This document shows positions 33,573 to 41,227 of a DNA stretch of 41,305 nucleotides, piece by piece. The position numbers and the translations under genes were made by a program. Origin of the DNA: RGIG8244 sp045639325 (GTDB lineage Bacteria; Verrucomicrobiota; Lentisphaeria; Victivallales; UBA1829). The stretch covers positions 1 to 41,305 of the forward strand of contig JAZUCU010000054.1 of assembly GCA_045639325.1 (NCBI GenBank), written 5' to 3'. The first letter of the stretch is position 1; each line of letters opens with the position of its first letter. The notes under the pieces are model-generated. The model had not been told where the DNA came from. It worked only from the letters and a program-made list of their open reading frames with translations, and searched no databases.

Positions 33573-33601
33573 AATATAATGGTTTTCGCAGAGGTTGTCA
33601 A
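33573..33601 (-). promoter_or_regulatory. Promoter of the GT9 gene
   Basis: On the minus strand a perfect TTGACA (33596-33601), a 17-base spacer and TATATT (33573-33578). Confidence 0.75.
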
Positions 33602-33633
33602 GTACAAATTCGTTAAAAAATCGTATATTTATC

Positions 33634-33662
33634 TTGCAATTTTTCTGTTATTGTGTTATGTT
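33634..33662 (+). promoter_or_regulatory. Promoter of the GT4 gene pair
   Basis: TTGCAA (33634-33639), a 17-base spacer and TATGTT (33657-33662), 42 bp before the first ATG. It is back-to-back with the GT9 promoter, 32 bp between the two -35 boxes. Confidence 0.55.
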
Positions 33663-33704
33663 ACCGTGAAATAGAATTAAAACACATGGAAATGATATAA
33701 GGTT

Positions 33705-34790
33705 ATGAAAATCGCAATCGAAGCAACTTTGGCAGCATCGGAACATCCCACCGGATTCGGCGTTTACGTCGACTCCCTGCTTTCTGCTTTGGCGCAGGAG
33801 TCTTTCCGCGAACATACCTTTTATCTGCTGTATGCTTCCCGTGAATGGAAAGGGAAAGATTACGGCAAGAATTTTATCCCTGTTTCCTATCACAGTACCA
33901 ATTCTCAATTGTTTGCCATCCTGTTCCGACTTGAGCGGGTGTTGAAACAAATTGGCGCAGATCTGTTCCATGCCACATGTACGACCGGTGTGCCGCCGGT
34001 CTGTTCGGTTCCTGTCGTTACGACGGTACATGATCTTTTTCCTTTGACTTTGCCGGAAACATCCCGGAAGAGCAGGGCGATTTTCCGATTCCTTTTTTCA
34101 TTCTGCCTGAAAAATTCAAAATGTTTCATCTGTAATTCCAAAGATACGCAAAATGCTTTGTTTGAGTATGCAAAGACGACGCTCCCTGTGCAAGTTACAT
34201 ATCTTGGAACGCAGTTCGATTCGGGAATTTGTGAACATCCGGAGCCGGTACAGAAAACACCATATTTCTTTTGTGCCGGGGCTTTAGAGAATCGGAAAAA
34301 TCAGACTGCGCTTTGTGCCGGATATGCCGCCGCATTAAAGATCAAACCGGATTTGCCGGATTTGATTCTTGCCGGACCCGATCGCGGTGATGGCGCAGAA
34401 ATCCGGAAATACGTTGCTGAAACTTCCGGCAAAATCAAATGGCTGGATTATGTGGATAAGGAAACGTTGTATTCGTTGTATACCCATGCGGAAGTCTTTT
34501 TCTTCCCCAGTAAATTCGAAGGGTTCGGCATCCCGGTAATCGAGTCTTTGAAATGCGGTACTCCGGTAATTTGTTCGGATATCCCGGTCTTGCGTGAAAT
34601 CGCGGGTAACTCTGCTTGTTTTGTGACTCCGGATGCGGATTCTTATCGGGATATTATTCTTTCTTATGCGGAAGGCGGAATCGTTTTGCCGGATGCGGAA
34701 TCATGTAAAAATGCTGCACGTGGATTTGATTGGGCTCTTACTGCCGAAAAAACGATGCAGGTGTATTTGAAATACGGAGAGAAACGATGA
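33705..34790 (+). CDS. Glycosyltransferase family 4
   Basis: A GT-B fold retaining glycosyltransferase of 361 aa. The N-terminal part has EHPTGFGVYVDSLLSALAQ, the glycine-containing acceptor loop, and DLFHATCTTGVPPVCSVPVV, then TTVHDLFPL. The C-terminal donor domain has FFCAGALENRKNQTAL, LDYVDKETLYSLYTHAEVFFFPS and FEGFGIPVIESLKCGTPVI, including the E-x7-E pattern (EGFGIPVIE). SDIPVLREIAGNSACFV follows. The ATG is preceded by AAGG. Its stop overlaps the start of a second GT4 gene (ATGA), so the two are translationally coupled and probably add successive sugars to one surface glycan. Donor and acceptor are unknown. Confidence 0.92.
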   Translation: MKIAIEATLAASEHPTGFGVYVDSLLSALAQESFREHTFYLLYASREWKGKDYGKNFIPVSYHSTNSQLFAILFRLERVLKQIGADLFHATCTTGVPPVCSVPVVTTVHDLFPLTLPETSRKSRAIFRFLFSFCLKNSKCFICNSKDTQNALFEYAKTTLPVQVTYLGTQFDSGICEHPEPVQKTPYFFCAGALENRKNQTALCAGYAAALKIKPDLPDLILAGPDRGDGAEIRKYVAETSGKIKWLDYVDKETLYSLYTHAEVFFFPSKFEGFGIPVIESLKCGTPVICSDIPVLREIAGNSACFVTPDADSYRDIILSYAEGGIVLPDAESCKNAARGFDWALTAEKTMQVYLKYGEKR

Positions 34791-35920
34791 AACTTTTTTT
34801 TGATACGGTAGCTATGTTGAATTACCCGTGCGGCATTGCTGTATATATCAAATCATTGCTGAATGAATTCGCAGCGTATCCGGATTTGGAGCTTCATACC
34901 GGATTTAAAAGTATCAATCTCAAGCAGCATGCCAAGCTGAAAAATAAATTGCGGGAGCATGTTGATAACAGTCTCTCATATCATCCTGTATACCTGCCTG
35001 GCAGGTTTCCTTTGCACGGAATACAGAAAATCTTTGCACCTTCCACTTATGATGTTGCTCATTTTACTGCGAATATTGCACCGCCATATTTGCCATCTTG
35101 TGATTTTTCGAAAACGATTATCACCATACATGATATGTTCTTGTGGTATGATTACTTCAATCATGTAAACGGAGCTTTAGAAAATTATATCCTGAATCAT
35201 TTGCAGGAACAGGCGAGCGAATGTGCGGCGATTACTACAGTCAGTGAATTTTCCAAGAAAGAAATTATCAGATATCTCGGTATCCCGGCGGAAAAAATTC
35301 ATGTGATTCCCAATGGCACACAGTGGCGGGTTGAAATACCTGAATTTTGTAACATCCTTTCCGATAACGGTATCAGCGAGAAACGATATTTTCTGTCCGT
35401 CAGTTCGCTTGCCGTGCATAAAAATTTTCCGAATCTCTGTAAGGCATTTTCTGCTTACAGGGCATCCGCGGATTATGCCGGAGAAAAGTTGGTGATTGTC
35501 GGCAGTCGACGGGGGGGCGATGAGGAGATTTATTCTGCTATCAAATCCACGCCGGACGTGATTCATATTCCCCGTGTGTCAGAAGAGGAACTGCGTTATC
35601 TGTATGCGAAAGCAAAAGGATTTTTCCTTGTTTCCAAACTGGAAGGATTCGGGATCCCGCTGCTGGAAGCTATGAGCAGTCATACGCCTGCATGTTACGG
35701 CAAAGGCAACAGTATGGATGAAATCGGGCGTGATGCTGCAGTAGGTGTTGATCCGGATGATATTGATGGTATTGCGGATGTATTCCGTTATTTTTCAGCC
35801 GCGCCGGAAGATTTGCAGAGACGTGTCGAAGCTGCATATCAGATTTCGCAGGAATATACCTGGGAGAATACAGCGGAAAAACATTTCGAAGTGTATCGGA
35901 AAGTGTGTAAGAGCGTTTAA
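34787..35920 (+). CDS. Glycosyltransferase family 4 (second of a coupled pair)
   Basis: 377 aa from the ATG at 34787, which overlaps the stop of the previous gene in ATGA; the frame extends upstream but this start has GGAGAG ahead of it. Like its neighbour it has the N-terminal loop (NYPCGIAVYIKSLLNEF), DVAHFTANIAPPYLP and IITIHDMFLWYDY. The donor-domain series is YFLSVSSLAVHKNFPNLCKAF, LVIVGSRRGGDEEI, VSEEELRYLYAKAKGFFLVS and LEGFGIPLLEAMSSHTPACYG, with the E-x7-E pattern intact. NSMDEIGRDAAVGVDPDDIDGIADVF closes the domain. The two genes are paralogue-like and probably act one after the other on the same glycan. A terminator overlaps the stop codon. Confidence 0.92.
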   Translation: MKLFFDTVAMLNYPCGIAVYIKSLLNEFAAYPDLELHTGFKSINLKQHAKLKNKLREHVDNSLSYHPVYLPGRFPLHGIQKIFAPSTYDVAHFTANIAPPYLPSCDFSKTIITIHDMFLWYDYFNHVNGALENYILNHLQEQASECAAITTVSEFSKKEIIRYLGIPAEKIHVIPNGTQWRVEIPEFCNILSDNGISEKRYFLSVSSLAVHKNFPNLCKAFSAYRASADYAGEKLVIVGSRRGGDEEIYSAIKSTPDVIHIPRVSEEELRYLYAKAKGFFLVSKLEGFGIPLLEAMSSHTPACYGKGNSMDEIGRDAAVGVDPDDIDGIADVFRYFSAAPEDLQRRVEAAYQISQEYTWENTAEKHFEVYRKVCKSV

Positions 35921-35943
35921 AGTAAAGAAAATTTACTTTTTTT
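35919..35943 (+). terminator. Rho-independent terminator after the GT4 pair
   Basis: AAAGTAAA (35919-35926), a five-base loop and TTTACTTT (35932-35939) followed by more T. The left arm begins within the TAA stop of the GT4 gene. Confidence 0.65.
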
Positions 35944-35982
35944 GAATTTGAAAAAATGTATTAATTGTCACACAGGAGGTGT

Positions 35983-36790
35983 ATGATGATTTTGAAATCG
36001 TTTCTCAAAAAAAATTGTAAACATGTGGCCCGCATATCGTCAACGGGAACGGCAAAGTCGATATTTACAGCAGTTGATTCGGCAGAATATTGAGTTGTTA
36101 CATTTTTATGTTAGAGAAACAATTATGGAGAATGATGTATTAAAAATCTCTTTTGAGTAAGGAGAGGTCAGTTTTTATTTACCTTTTTTCCCAAGAAACT
36201 TTACGTCTAACGATATTATTTTGAATTTTGATTTTGCTGAACGGGAAGAACTTGATCAAGTCAGACAATACATTAAAACCGGTAGTGTCATAGCGGATAT
36301 CGGTGCGAATATCGGCAATCATACTCTTTATTTTGCTCATTATTTATCTCCATTGAAAATACATGCTTTTGAACCTCAAAAAAGTATGTTTCGTATTTTA
36401 AGCAAAAATTGTGAGTTGAATCAATTACAAGATAAAGTTCAATTATATAATTGTTGTCTTGGGGAAAAAGATGCAATAGCCAGCTTGGATACTCGTGATA
36501 TAAATAATGCTGGTCATACATCATTTGCAATCAGCGATTCTTCTTCCGGGTACAAAATGATAACCTTGGATTCTCTTAAGTTGGAACGTCTGGATTTTAT
36601 GAAGGTTGATGTCGAAGGATATGAACTCAATGTGTTGAAAGGTGGCGAGGAAACCATAAAAAGATACAGACCAGTTATCTGGTGTGAAGCATTGACGGAT
36701 AGACATAAAAAAATGTTGCAACAATATTTGAAATCTTTTGATTATTCGATTTCTCGCTTGAATGATACAAACTTTTTGTTTCTCCCCTGA
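35983..36790 (+). pseudogene. FkbM-family methyltransferase, broken by a frameshift in an A8 tract and an in-frame stop
   Basis: GGAGGT precedes an ATG at 35983 that reads MMILKSFLKK and then goes out of frame at eight A (36007-36014). With seven A it would continue IVNMWPAYRQRERQSRYLQQ, then NIELLHFYVRETIMENDV and LKISFE, where TAA (36158-36160) stops it. The same frame resumes as GEVSFYLPFFPRNF and runs through the SAM-binding VIADIGANIGNHTLYFA, IHAFEPQKSMFRIL, FMKVDVEGYELNVLKGG and RPVIWCEAL. This is an FkbM methyltransferase, a family that often methylates sugars. The intact downstream part (36221-36790, 189 aa from a TTG) lacks a convincing start. It is AT-richer than the genes around it, suggesting transfer. 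Reading as two lesions in one gene is mine; sequencing error in the A tract is possible. Confidence 0.72.
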
Positions 36791-36844
36791 GCGAAAATGT
36801 CTGTTTTGCAATATAAAAACATTTACGGCTGCTGAGTAAAAAAA

Positions 36845-37741
36845 TTACTGCAATTCCAATTCAATAAAGTATTTCCGCAATAAGCCGATCGGTTGATAGG
36901 ATTGTTTCGAACGGCGCAAGCCAGGGTTGCCCATGTCTTCTTCACGGTTGATATAACGGACTTTGCCGGAAAATTGACGGGCATAGGAATTGGTCAATTT
37001 CGGGAAAATACCTGTCACATTTTTATCCGCTTTTTCCACATGGACAAATAGGGTGTCACCCAGAATTTCACCCAGGGTGATGCCGCCGATTTTGCCCGGT
37101 TCGTGGGATAAAATGATGCCGGACATATCGAATAATTCATAGTGGGTCATGACTTCACGGATCATATCATATTCCTGATGTCCGGACTGATCGATGGGCG
37201 GGAATTCCTGTTCCAGACGGGTCAAAAAATCAAAAATCTCTGCTTTGTCAGCCGCCGTGATTTCGCGCACCGTTGCTTCCGGATATTTCCGTTCAAACTG
37301 GTGGATATGATTGCGTTGTCCGCCGAAGGAACTGCCCTGTAATGCAATCATGGTTTCCGCATCATAAAGGTAATCCGCCCAGTCATCATCGTGCTGTTCC
37401 GTTTTGACCGGATAATGTTCTTTCAGCCAGTCTTTCGTGTCTTCCGGGACGGTGGAAAGGATGGCGGGAAAGCGGTGCGCTCTGCAATAATCGCAGATGG
37501 CGGAAATACATTCGCGGGAATATTGTCCGGAGATCAGACTGAATGCTCCGGCGGATGCGGGGAGTCCGGACTGATAACGCAGGATGACAGAGCCTGCACA
37601 TTCGGCGTATGCAACCGAATAATAGTTGCGCCACATGAAAAGTGTGCCGGGTGTTTCGTCACAGAAACGTCCGGTTGATTTTACAAGATGCTGCCGGATG
37701 AATGGCAGGTCATCAAGAGTGAGTCTTTTGAATTCCAACAT
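36845..37741 (-). CDS. DUF2156 protein (phosphatidylglycerol lysyltransferase C-terminal-like)
   Basis: A soluble 298-aa protein of the DUF2156 family, which has a double GNAT-like fold related to aminoacyl-phosphatidylglycerol synthase C-terminal domains. Landmarks are FMWRNYYSVAYAE, the central RNHIHQFERKYPEATVREIT, GGITLGEILGDTLFVHVEKAD, and the C-terminal VRYINREEDMGNPGLRRSKQSYQPI with LLRKYF, the strongest family signature. There is no transmembrane part, so it is not a full lipid flippase-synthase. Related soluble members are proposed to transfer amino acids or acyl groups; the substrate here is unknown. It lies 18 bp after a GNAT gene and, with icd upstream, forms a likely minus-strand operon. 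Confidence 0.88.
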   Translation of the reverse strand: MLEFKRLTLDDLPFIRQHLVKSTGRFCDETPGTLFMWRNYYSVAYAECAGSVILRYQSGLPASAGAFSLISGQYSRECISAICDYCRAHRFPAILSTVPEDTKDWLKEHYPVKTEQHDDDWADYLYDAETMIALQGSSFGGQRNHIHQFERKYPEATVREITAADKAEIFDFLTRLEQEFPPIDQSGHQEYDMIREVMTHYELFDMSGIILSHEPGKIGGITLGEILGDTLFVHVEKADKNVTGIFPKLTNSYARQFSGKVRYINREEDMGNPGLRRSKQSYQPIGLLRKYFIELELQ

Positions 37742-37759
37742 TACTTACATTCCCCTCTT

Positions 37760-38134
37760 TTAATTAAAACGGTACGGCGTATAGCCTTCCATGATATTCG
37801 CATCGGTTTTTCCGTAAAAGGTTTCTGACCCGGGGACGCCGATACAAACGATCCATTCGATCCCCTGACTTTTCAGATGGTTTGCCAGGGTGTGGACAAT
37901 CTGCCGTCCGGCGCCGAGTTTACGGTAATCGGCACGGACGATAAGATCCAGCATATAGGCATCGGAAACGCCATCGGAAATGGCGCGCATGAAACCGATC
38001 AGAATATCACCATCCCAAGCGGTACACCATGCGTAAGACCCCTCCAGATTTTTCTGAAGGGACTCGGGTGCATCGCTTTGGGACATCCACCCGGCGGAAC
38101 GGTAAAGCTCCGCCAGTTGAATCAAATCCGGCAT
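37760..38134 (-). CDS. GNAT family N-acetyltransferase (start uncertain)
   Basis: The coding part shows MPDLIQLAELYRSAGWMSQ, WDGDILIGFMRAISDG, AYMLDLIVRADYRKLGAGRQIV with the acetyl-CoA loop RKLGAG, and IEWIVCIGVPGSETFYGKTDAN. The similarity appears to begin before the Met at 38134: KFRLGG, typical of the first GNAT strand, is coded just upstream. There is no ATG, GTG or TTG in frame between there and the icd stop at 38166. The long open frame further upstream overlaps icd and is a shadow. Starting at 38134 would remove the first strand; a rarer start (for example ATA) or an upstream icd-coupled start is possible. 124 aa with this choice. It lies between icd and DUF2156. Confidence 0.75.
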   Translation of the reverse strand: MPDLIQLAELYRSAGWMSQSDAPESLQKNLEGSYAWCTAWDGDILIGFMRAISDGVSDAYMLDLIVRADYRKLGAGRQIVHTLANHLKSQGIEWIVCIGVPGSETFYGKTDANIMEGYTPYRFN

Positions 38135-38165
38135 CCCCCCGAGCCGGAATTTGAGATTGGGTGAA

Positions 38166-39416
38166 TTACATATTTTCGACAACGGCATTGGCGAAACCGG
38201 AGCAGGAGAGCTCCGTAGCTCCTTCCATGAGACGTGCGAAGTCGTAAGTGACTTTCTTCTGACGGAATGTTGTTTCGATTGCTTTGATGACGATATCGGC
38301 AGCTTCGTTCCAGCCGATGTGACGCAGCAGCATTTCGCCGGAAAGGGTGAGGGAGCAGGGATTGACTTTATCCATGCCTGCGTATTTCGGAGCAGTACCG
38401 TGTGTTGCTTCGAAGATCGCCATGCCGGTATCGTAGTTGATGTTTGCACCGGGAGCGATACCGATACCGCCGACACATGCTGCGAGAGCATCGGAAACGT
38501 AGTCGCCGTTCAGGTTCATGGTGGCGATAACGTCGTATTCAGCGGGGCGTGTGAGGATCTGCTGGAGGAAAGCATCGCAGATGCAATCTTTCATGAGGAT
38601 CTTGCCTTCAGGAGCGACGTAATCGCAATCGGGACCGGCTGCGACTTTATCGGCGAATTCGTTACGGGCCAGATCATAGCCCCAATCTTTGAAACCGCCT
38701 TCGGTGAACTTCATGATGTTGCCCTTATGGACAAGTGTCACACTCTTACGGCCGTTTGCGAGAGCGTATTTGACAGCGGCGCGGATGAGGCGTTCAGAAC
38801 CCTGTTTGGAAACGGGTTTGATACCGATGGAGCTGCTTTCGGGGAAACGGATTTTATCGACACCCATTTCGTTCTGCAGGAAGTTGATGACTTTCTGTGC
38901 TTCGGGTGTGCCCTGCATCCATTCGATACCGGCATAGATGTCTTCTGTATTTTCGCGGAAAACGACCATGTCAGTCTTTTCCGGATTCTTTACGGGAGAG
39001 GGAACGCCGGGGAAGTGGCGGACGGGACGCAGACAGACGTAGAGGTCCAGTTTCTGGCGGAGAGTGACGTTGAGAGAACGGAAACCTTTGCCGACGGGAG
39101 TTGTCAGCGGGCCCTTGATGGAGACGCGGTATTTGCTGATGGCATCGAGCGTTTCTTCGGGGAGCCATGTGTTGGGGCCGTAAACGGCATTTGCTTTTTC
39201 ACCGGCATAAACTTCGAGCCAGTCGATCGCACGTTTTGTTCCGTATGCTTTCTTGATCGCGGAATTCCAGATGTGCATGGAAGCCTTTGTGATGTCGGGA
39301 CCGATACCGTCACCTTCGATGAACGTGATAACGGGTTTATCCGGCACATTCAAGACGCCGTTTTCATTGATGGTGATCGCATCACCGGTGGGGGTGGCAA
39401 TTTTGTCGTAAGCCAT
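38166..39416 (-). CDS. icd: Isocitrate dehydrogenase, NADP-dependent
   Basis: Icd oxidises isocitrate to 2-oxoglutarate in the TCA cycle with NADP+. From the ATG at 39416 (AGGAGT upstream) it is 416 aa, the same length as E. coli Icd. GPLTTPVGKGFRSLNVTLRQ (S114) aligns with the substrate-binding and phosphorylatable Ser113 region of E. coli, then LDLYVCLRPVRHFPG and FRENTEDIYAGIEW. The C-terminal HGTAPKYAGMDKVNP carries the Lys-Tyr pair that selects NADP. An in-frame Met at 39485 falls within the promoter and is rejected. Downstream is a GNAT gene that starts within about 30 bp, then DUF2156. No aceK kinase/phosphatase is in view, so phosphorylation control is unknown. Confidence 0.96.
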   Translation of the reverse strand: MAYDKIATPTGDAITINENGVLNVPDKPVITFIEGDGIGPDITKASMHIWNSAIKKAYGTKRAIDWLEVYAGEKANAVYGPNTWLPEETLDAISKYRVSIKGPLTTPVGKGFRSLNVTLRQKLDLYVCLRPVRHFPGVPSPVKNPEKTDMVVFRENTEDIYAGIEWMQGTPEAQKVINFLQNEMGVDKIRFPESSSIGIKPVSKQGSERLIRAAVKYALANGRKSVTLVHKGNIMKFTEGGFKDWGYDLARNEFADKVAAGPDCDYVAPEGKILMKDCICDAFLQQILTRPAEYDVIATMNLNGDYVSDALAACVGGIGIAPGANINYDTGMAIFEATHGTAPKYAGMDKVNPCSLTLSGEMLLRHIGWNEAADIVIKAIETTFRQKKVTYDFARLMEGATELSCSGFANAVVENM

Positions 39417-39456
39417 AATTAACTCCTGTATGTTATGTGTGTGTACGCATTCTTTA

Positions 39457-39485
39457 AATATACATCGTTTTCTGCACTTTTTCAA
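39457..39485 (-). promoter_or_regulatory. Promoter of icd
   Basis: On the minus strand TTGAAA (39480-39485), a 17-base spacer and TATATT (39457-39462), 40 bp before the icd ATG. Confidence 0.65.
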
Positions 39486-39504
39486 GTGCCGGATTGGAAA
39501 ACTT

Positions 39505-40608
39505 TCACCCCAGTTTTGCGTCGGCGAGCTCTTTCATCAAAGCGGGGATATTCAAATGCTGCGGACATTCTTTTGCGCATTTGCCGCATTCCAGACATTC
39601 TGCAGGTTTGTGATTCCGGCTGTACCAGCGGTAGGAACTGTTCACGCCTTCAGAAATTCCGAATTGACGGTAACTGTTCAGTACGCCGATCAGATTGGGA
39701 ATCGGCAATTCCACGGGGCATTTTTCCACACAATAATTGCACCGGGTGCAAGGGGCAAGGGGGATGCTGTTGAGAAGTTCGCAGACTTTATCCAAACGGG
39801 CACGTTCCTCATCCGTCAGTGGAGTGAAATTCTTGATTGTGTTCATGTTGTCATCCAGCTGGGCATTGTCGGACATGCCGCTGAGGATGGTTTCGACGCC
39901 GGGCAGGGAGGCAGCGAACCGGAGAGCCCAGGATGCGGTGGATTTATCCGGTGTATCAAGAAGCTTTTTTGCGTCATCGGAGAGGGAGGCAAGCATACCG
40001 CCTTTAACGGGTTCCATGACGATGATCGGTTTATTATGTTTCCGTGCCGTTTCGTAACAGAGACGGGATTGAATGGAAACGTTGTCCCAGTCGATGTAAT
40101 TGATTTGAAGCTGAACGAAATCCACATCGGGATGTTTTGTCAGGATCTGATCCAGAACATCGGCTGTATCATGAAAAGAAAATCCGACATTTTTTGCAAT
40201 TCCGCGATCTTTGAGGGAGAAGAGAAAATCCCATAATCCGGAGTCATCCGCTTCTTTGGATTTCTGTTTATCCATGGCATGAAGCAGGTAGCGGTCGAAA
40301 TATCCGGCGCCGGTTACAGTTAATTGATCCTGAATGAATTGTTCCGGTGTGATGCCATCTTTCAGAAACCATTGTGTGAGTTTATCTGCGATCAACAATT
40401 TATCTCTGTTATGACGGCTGATGACGCACTGATTGAGATATTTTTCCGAGAGTCCGCCGTGATAAGGTTTAGCAGTATCGAACCATTTGAATCCATTATC
40501 GAGATAACGATCTGCCATTTCACAAGTTGCATTGACATCGACGGTACGTTCGGGGCCGGAAACGGGCAATCGCATGAACCCGAATCCGAGTTTTTGTGAA
40601 TAATCCAT
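39505..40608 (-). CDS. Aldo/keto reductase with C-terminal 2[4Fe-4S] ferredoxin domain
   Basis: A 367-aa oxidoreductase from the ATG at 40608, which has GGAGAT six bases ahead; an in-frame ATG at 40623 is less well placed. The N-terminal TIM barrel has the aldo/keto tetrad: D and Y in WFDTAKPYHGG, K in IADKLTQW and H in RYLLHAMDK. The C-terminal part has CTRCNYCVEKCP and CLECGKCAKECP, two [4Fe-4S] cluster motifs. This architecture is common in anaerobic bacteria and in dehydrogenase-like enzymes using ferredoxin-type electrons. Its own promoter lies upstream; it ends 20 bp before the icd promoter. The substrate is unknown. Iron-sulfur wiring implies redox exchange with a low-potential carrier. 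Confidence 0.94.
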   Translation of the reverse strand: MDYSQKLGFGFMRLPVSGPERTVDVNATCEMADRYLDNGFKWFDTAKPYHGGLSEKYLNQCVISRHNRDKLLIADKLTQWFLKDGITPEQFIQDQLTVTGAGYFDRYLLHAMDKQKSKEADDSGLWDFLFSLKDRGIAKNVGFSFHDTADVLDQILTKHPDVDFVQLQINYIDWDNVSIQSRLCYETARKHNKPIIVMEPVKGGMLASLSDDAKKLLDTPDKSTASWALRFAASLPGVETILSGMSDNAQLDDNMNTIKNFTPLTDEERARLDKVCELLNSIPLAPCTRCNYCVEKCPVELPIPNLIGVLNSYRQFGISEGVNSSYRWYSRNHKPAECLECGKCAKECPQHLNIPALMKELADAKLG

Positions 40609-40641
40609 GTTAACAATCTCCATATTTTGCGTTATGGGTGT

Positions 40642-40669
40642 AATATAGACGCTGAAATAAAAATTGCAA
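40642..40669 (-). promoter_or_regulatory. Promoter of the aldo/keto reductase gene
   Basis: On the minus strand TTGCAA (40664-40669), a 16-base spacer and TATATT (40642-40647), about 34 bp before the ATG at 40608. Confidence 0.6.
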
Positions 40670-40863
40670 ATTGCTTAATTTTTGTATGTGTCAAGGCGAT
40701 TTTTCAGCGATTTGTGCAAAAAAATAGACATTTTTTCAAAAAAAACGTAATTTTTTTCATTTTTTTGCTTGCAATTGATTTCAACATGGTGTAAATGTAC
40801 AGCAGAGTAACACGCACAACCCGTGCAAAAGGTTTTTTTCACCATTAACAACAGGAGCTGCAA

Positions 40864-41091
40864 ATGAAGTTCTACAACGTCAAGAAAAAAGCACATGTCG
40901 AAATCGCAGATGCAAAATGCGAAAAAGTTCAGTATCCCCGCGAAACATCTAAAGGTACACAGATCCGTTACGGTGTCAAAGCTGTCGATGATGATGGAAC
41001 ACGTTTGACCATCTTTGTCTCCAAAGATGCTTATGACAAACTGAACTGCAAAGAAGGCAAACCTGCTAAAAAGTGCTGCAAAAAGAAATAA
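40864..41091 (+). CDS. Small Lys/Cys-rich protein, unknown function
   Basis: A 75-aa protein preceded by CAGGAG. I do not recognise a family. The first 55 residues look like a small beta-rich domain (KKKAHVEIADAKCEKVQYP, IRYGVKAVDDDGTRLTIFV). The last 15 are Lys/Cys-rich, ending KKCCKKK. Four Cys in total (CEKV, LNCKEG, KCC) could bind metal or form disulfides, and the basic tail could bind nucleic acid. Rare codons are few and a perfect terminator follows, suggesting a well-expressed single-gene unit. Its 240-bp upstream region has no other gene. Conservation in related genomes cannot be checked here. Confidence 0.78.
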   Translation: MKFYNVKKKAHVEIADAKCEKVQYPRETSKGTQIRYGVKAVDDDGTRLTIFVSKDAYDKLNCKEGKPAKKCCKKK

Positions 41092-41120
41092 TTTTTGCTT
41101 TTTGCTTTCTATTGAGTCTG

Positions 41121-41152
41121 ACCCGGGTCTTTATGTTCCCGGGTTTTTTTTT
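41121..41152 (+). terminator. Rho-independent terminator of the 75-aa gene
   Basis: ACCCGGG (41121-41127) pairs with CCCGGGT (41138-41144), followed by eight more T. The ten-base loop is TCTTTATGTT. It is 29 bp after the stop. Confidence 0.92.
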
Positions 41153-41172
41153 AACTTTTTTTTGAAAAAAAT

Positions 41173-41200
41173 TTGCATTTCACTTTTCGCGTGATATAAT
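41173..41200 (+). promoter_or_regulatory. Promoter of the last (cut) gene
   Basis: TTGCAT (41173-41178), a 16-base spacer and a perfect TATAAT (41195-41200), 27 bp before the ATG at 41228. Confidence 0.6.
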
Positions 41201-41227
41201 ATTAATATTATAATCTTGAGGGGCTCT

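Noticed and set aside
38151..39422. 423-codon plus-strand frame opposite icd
   Set aside because: Antisense to a conserved icd gene and lacking any family signature.
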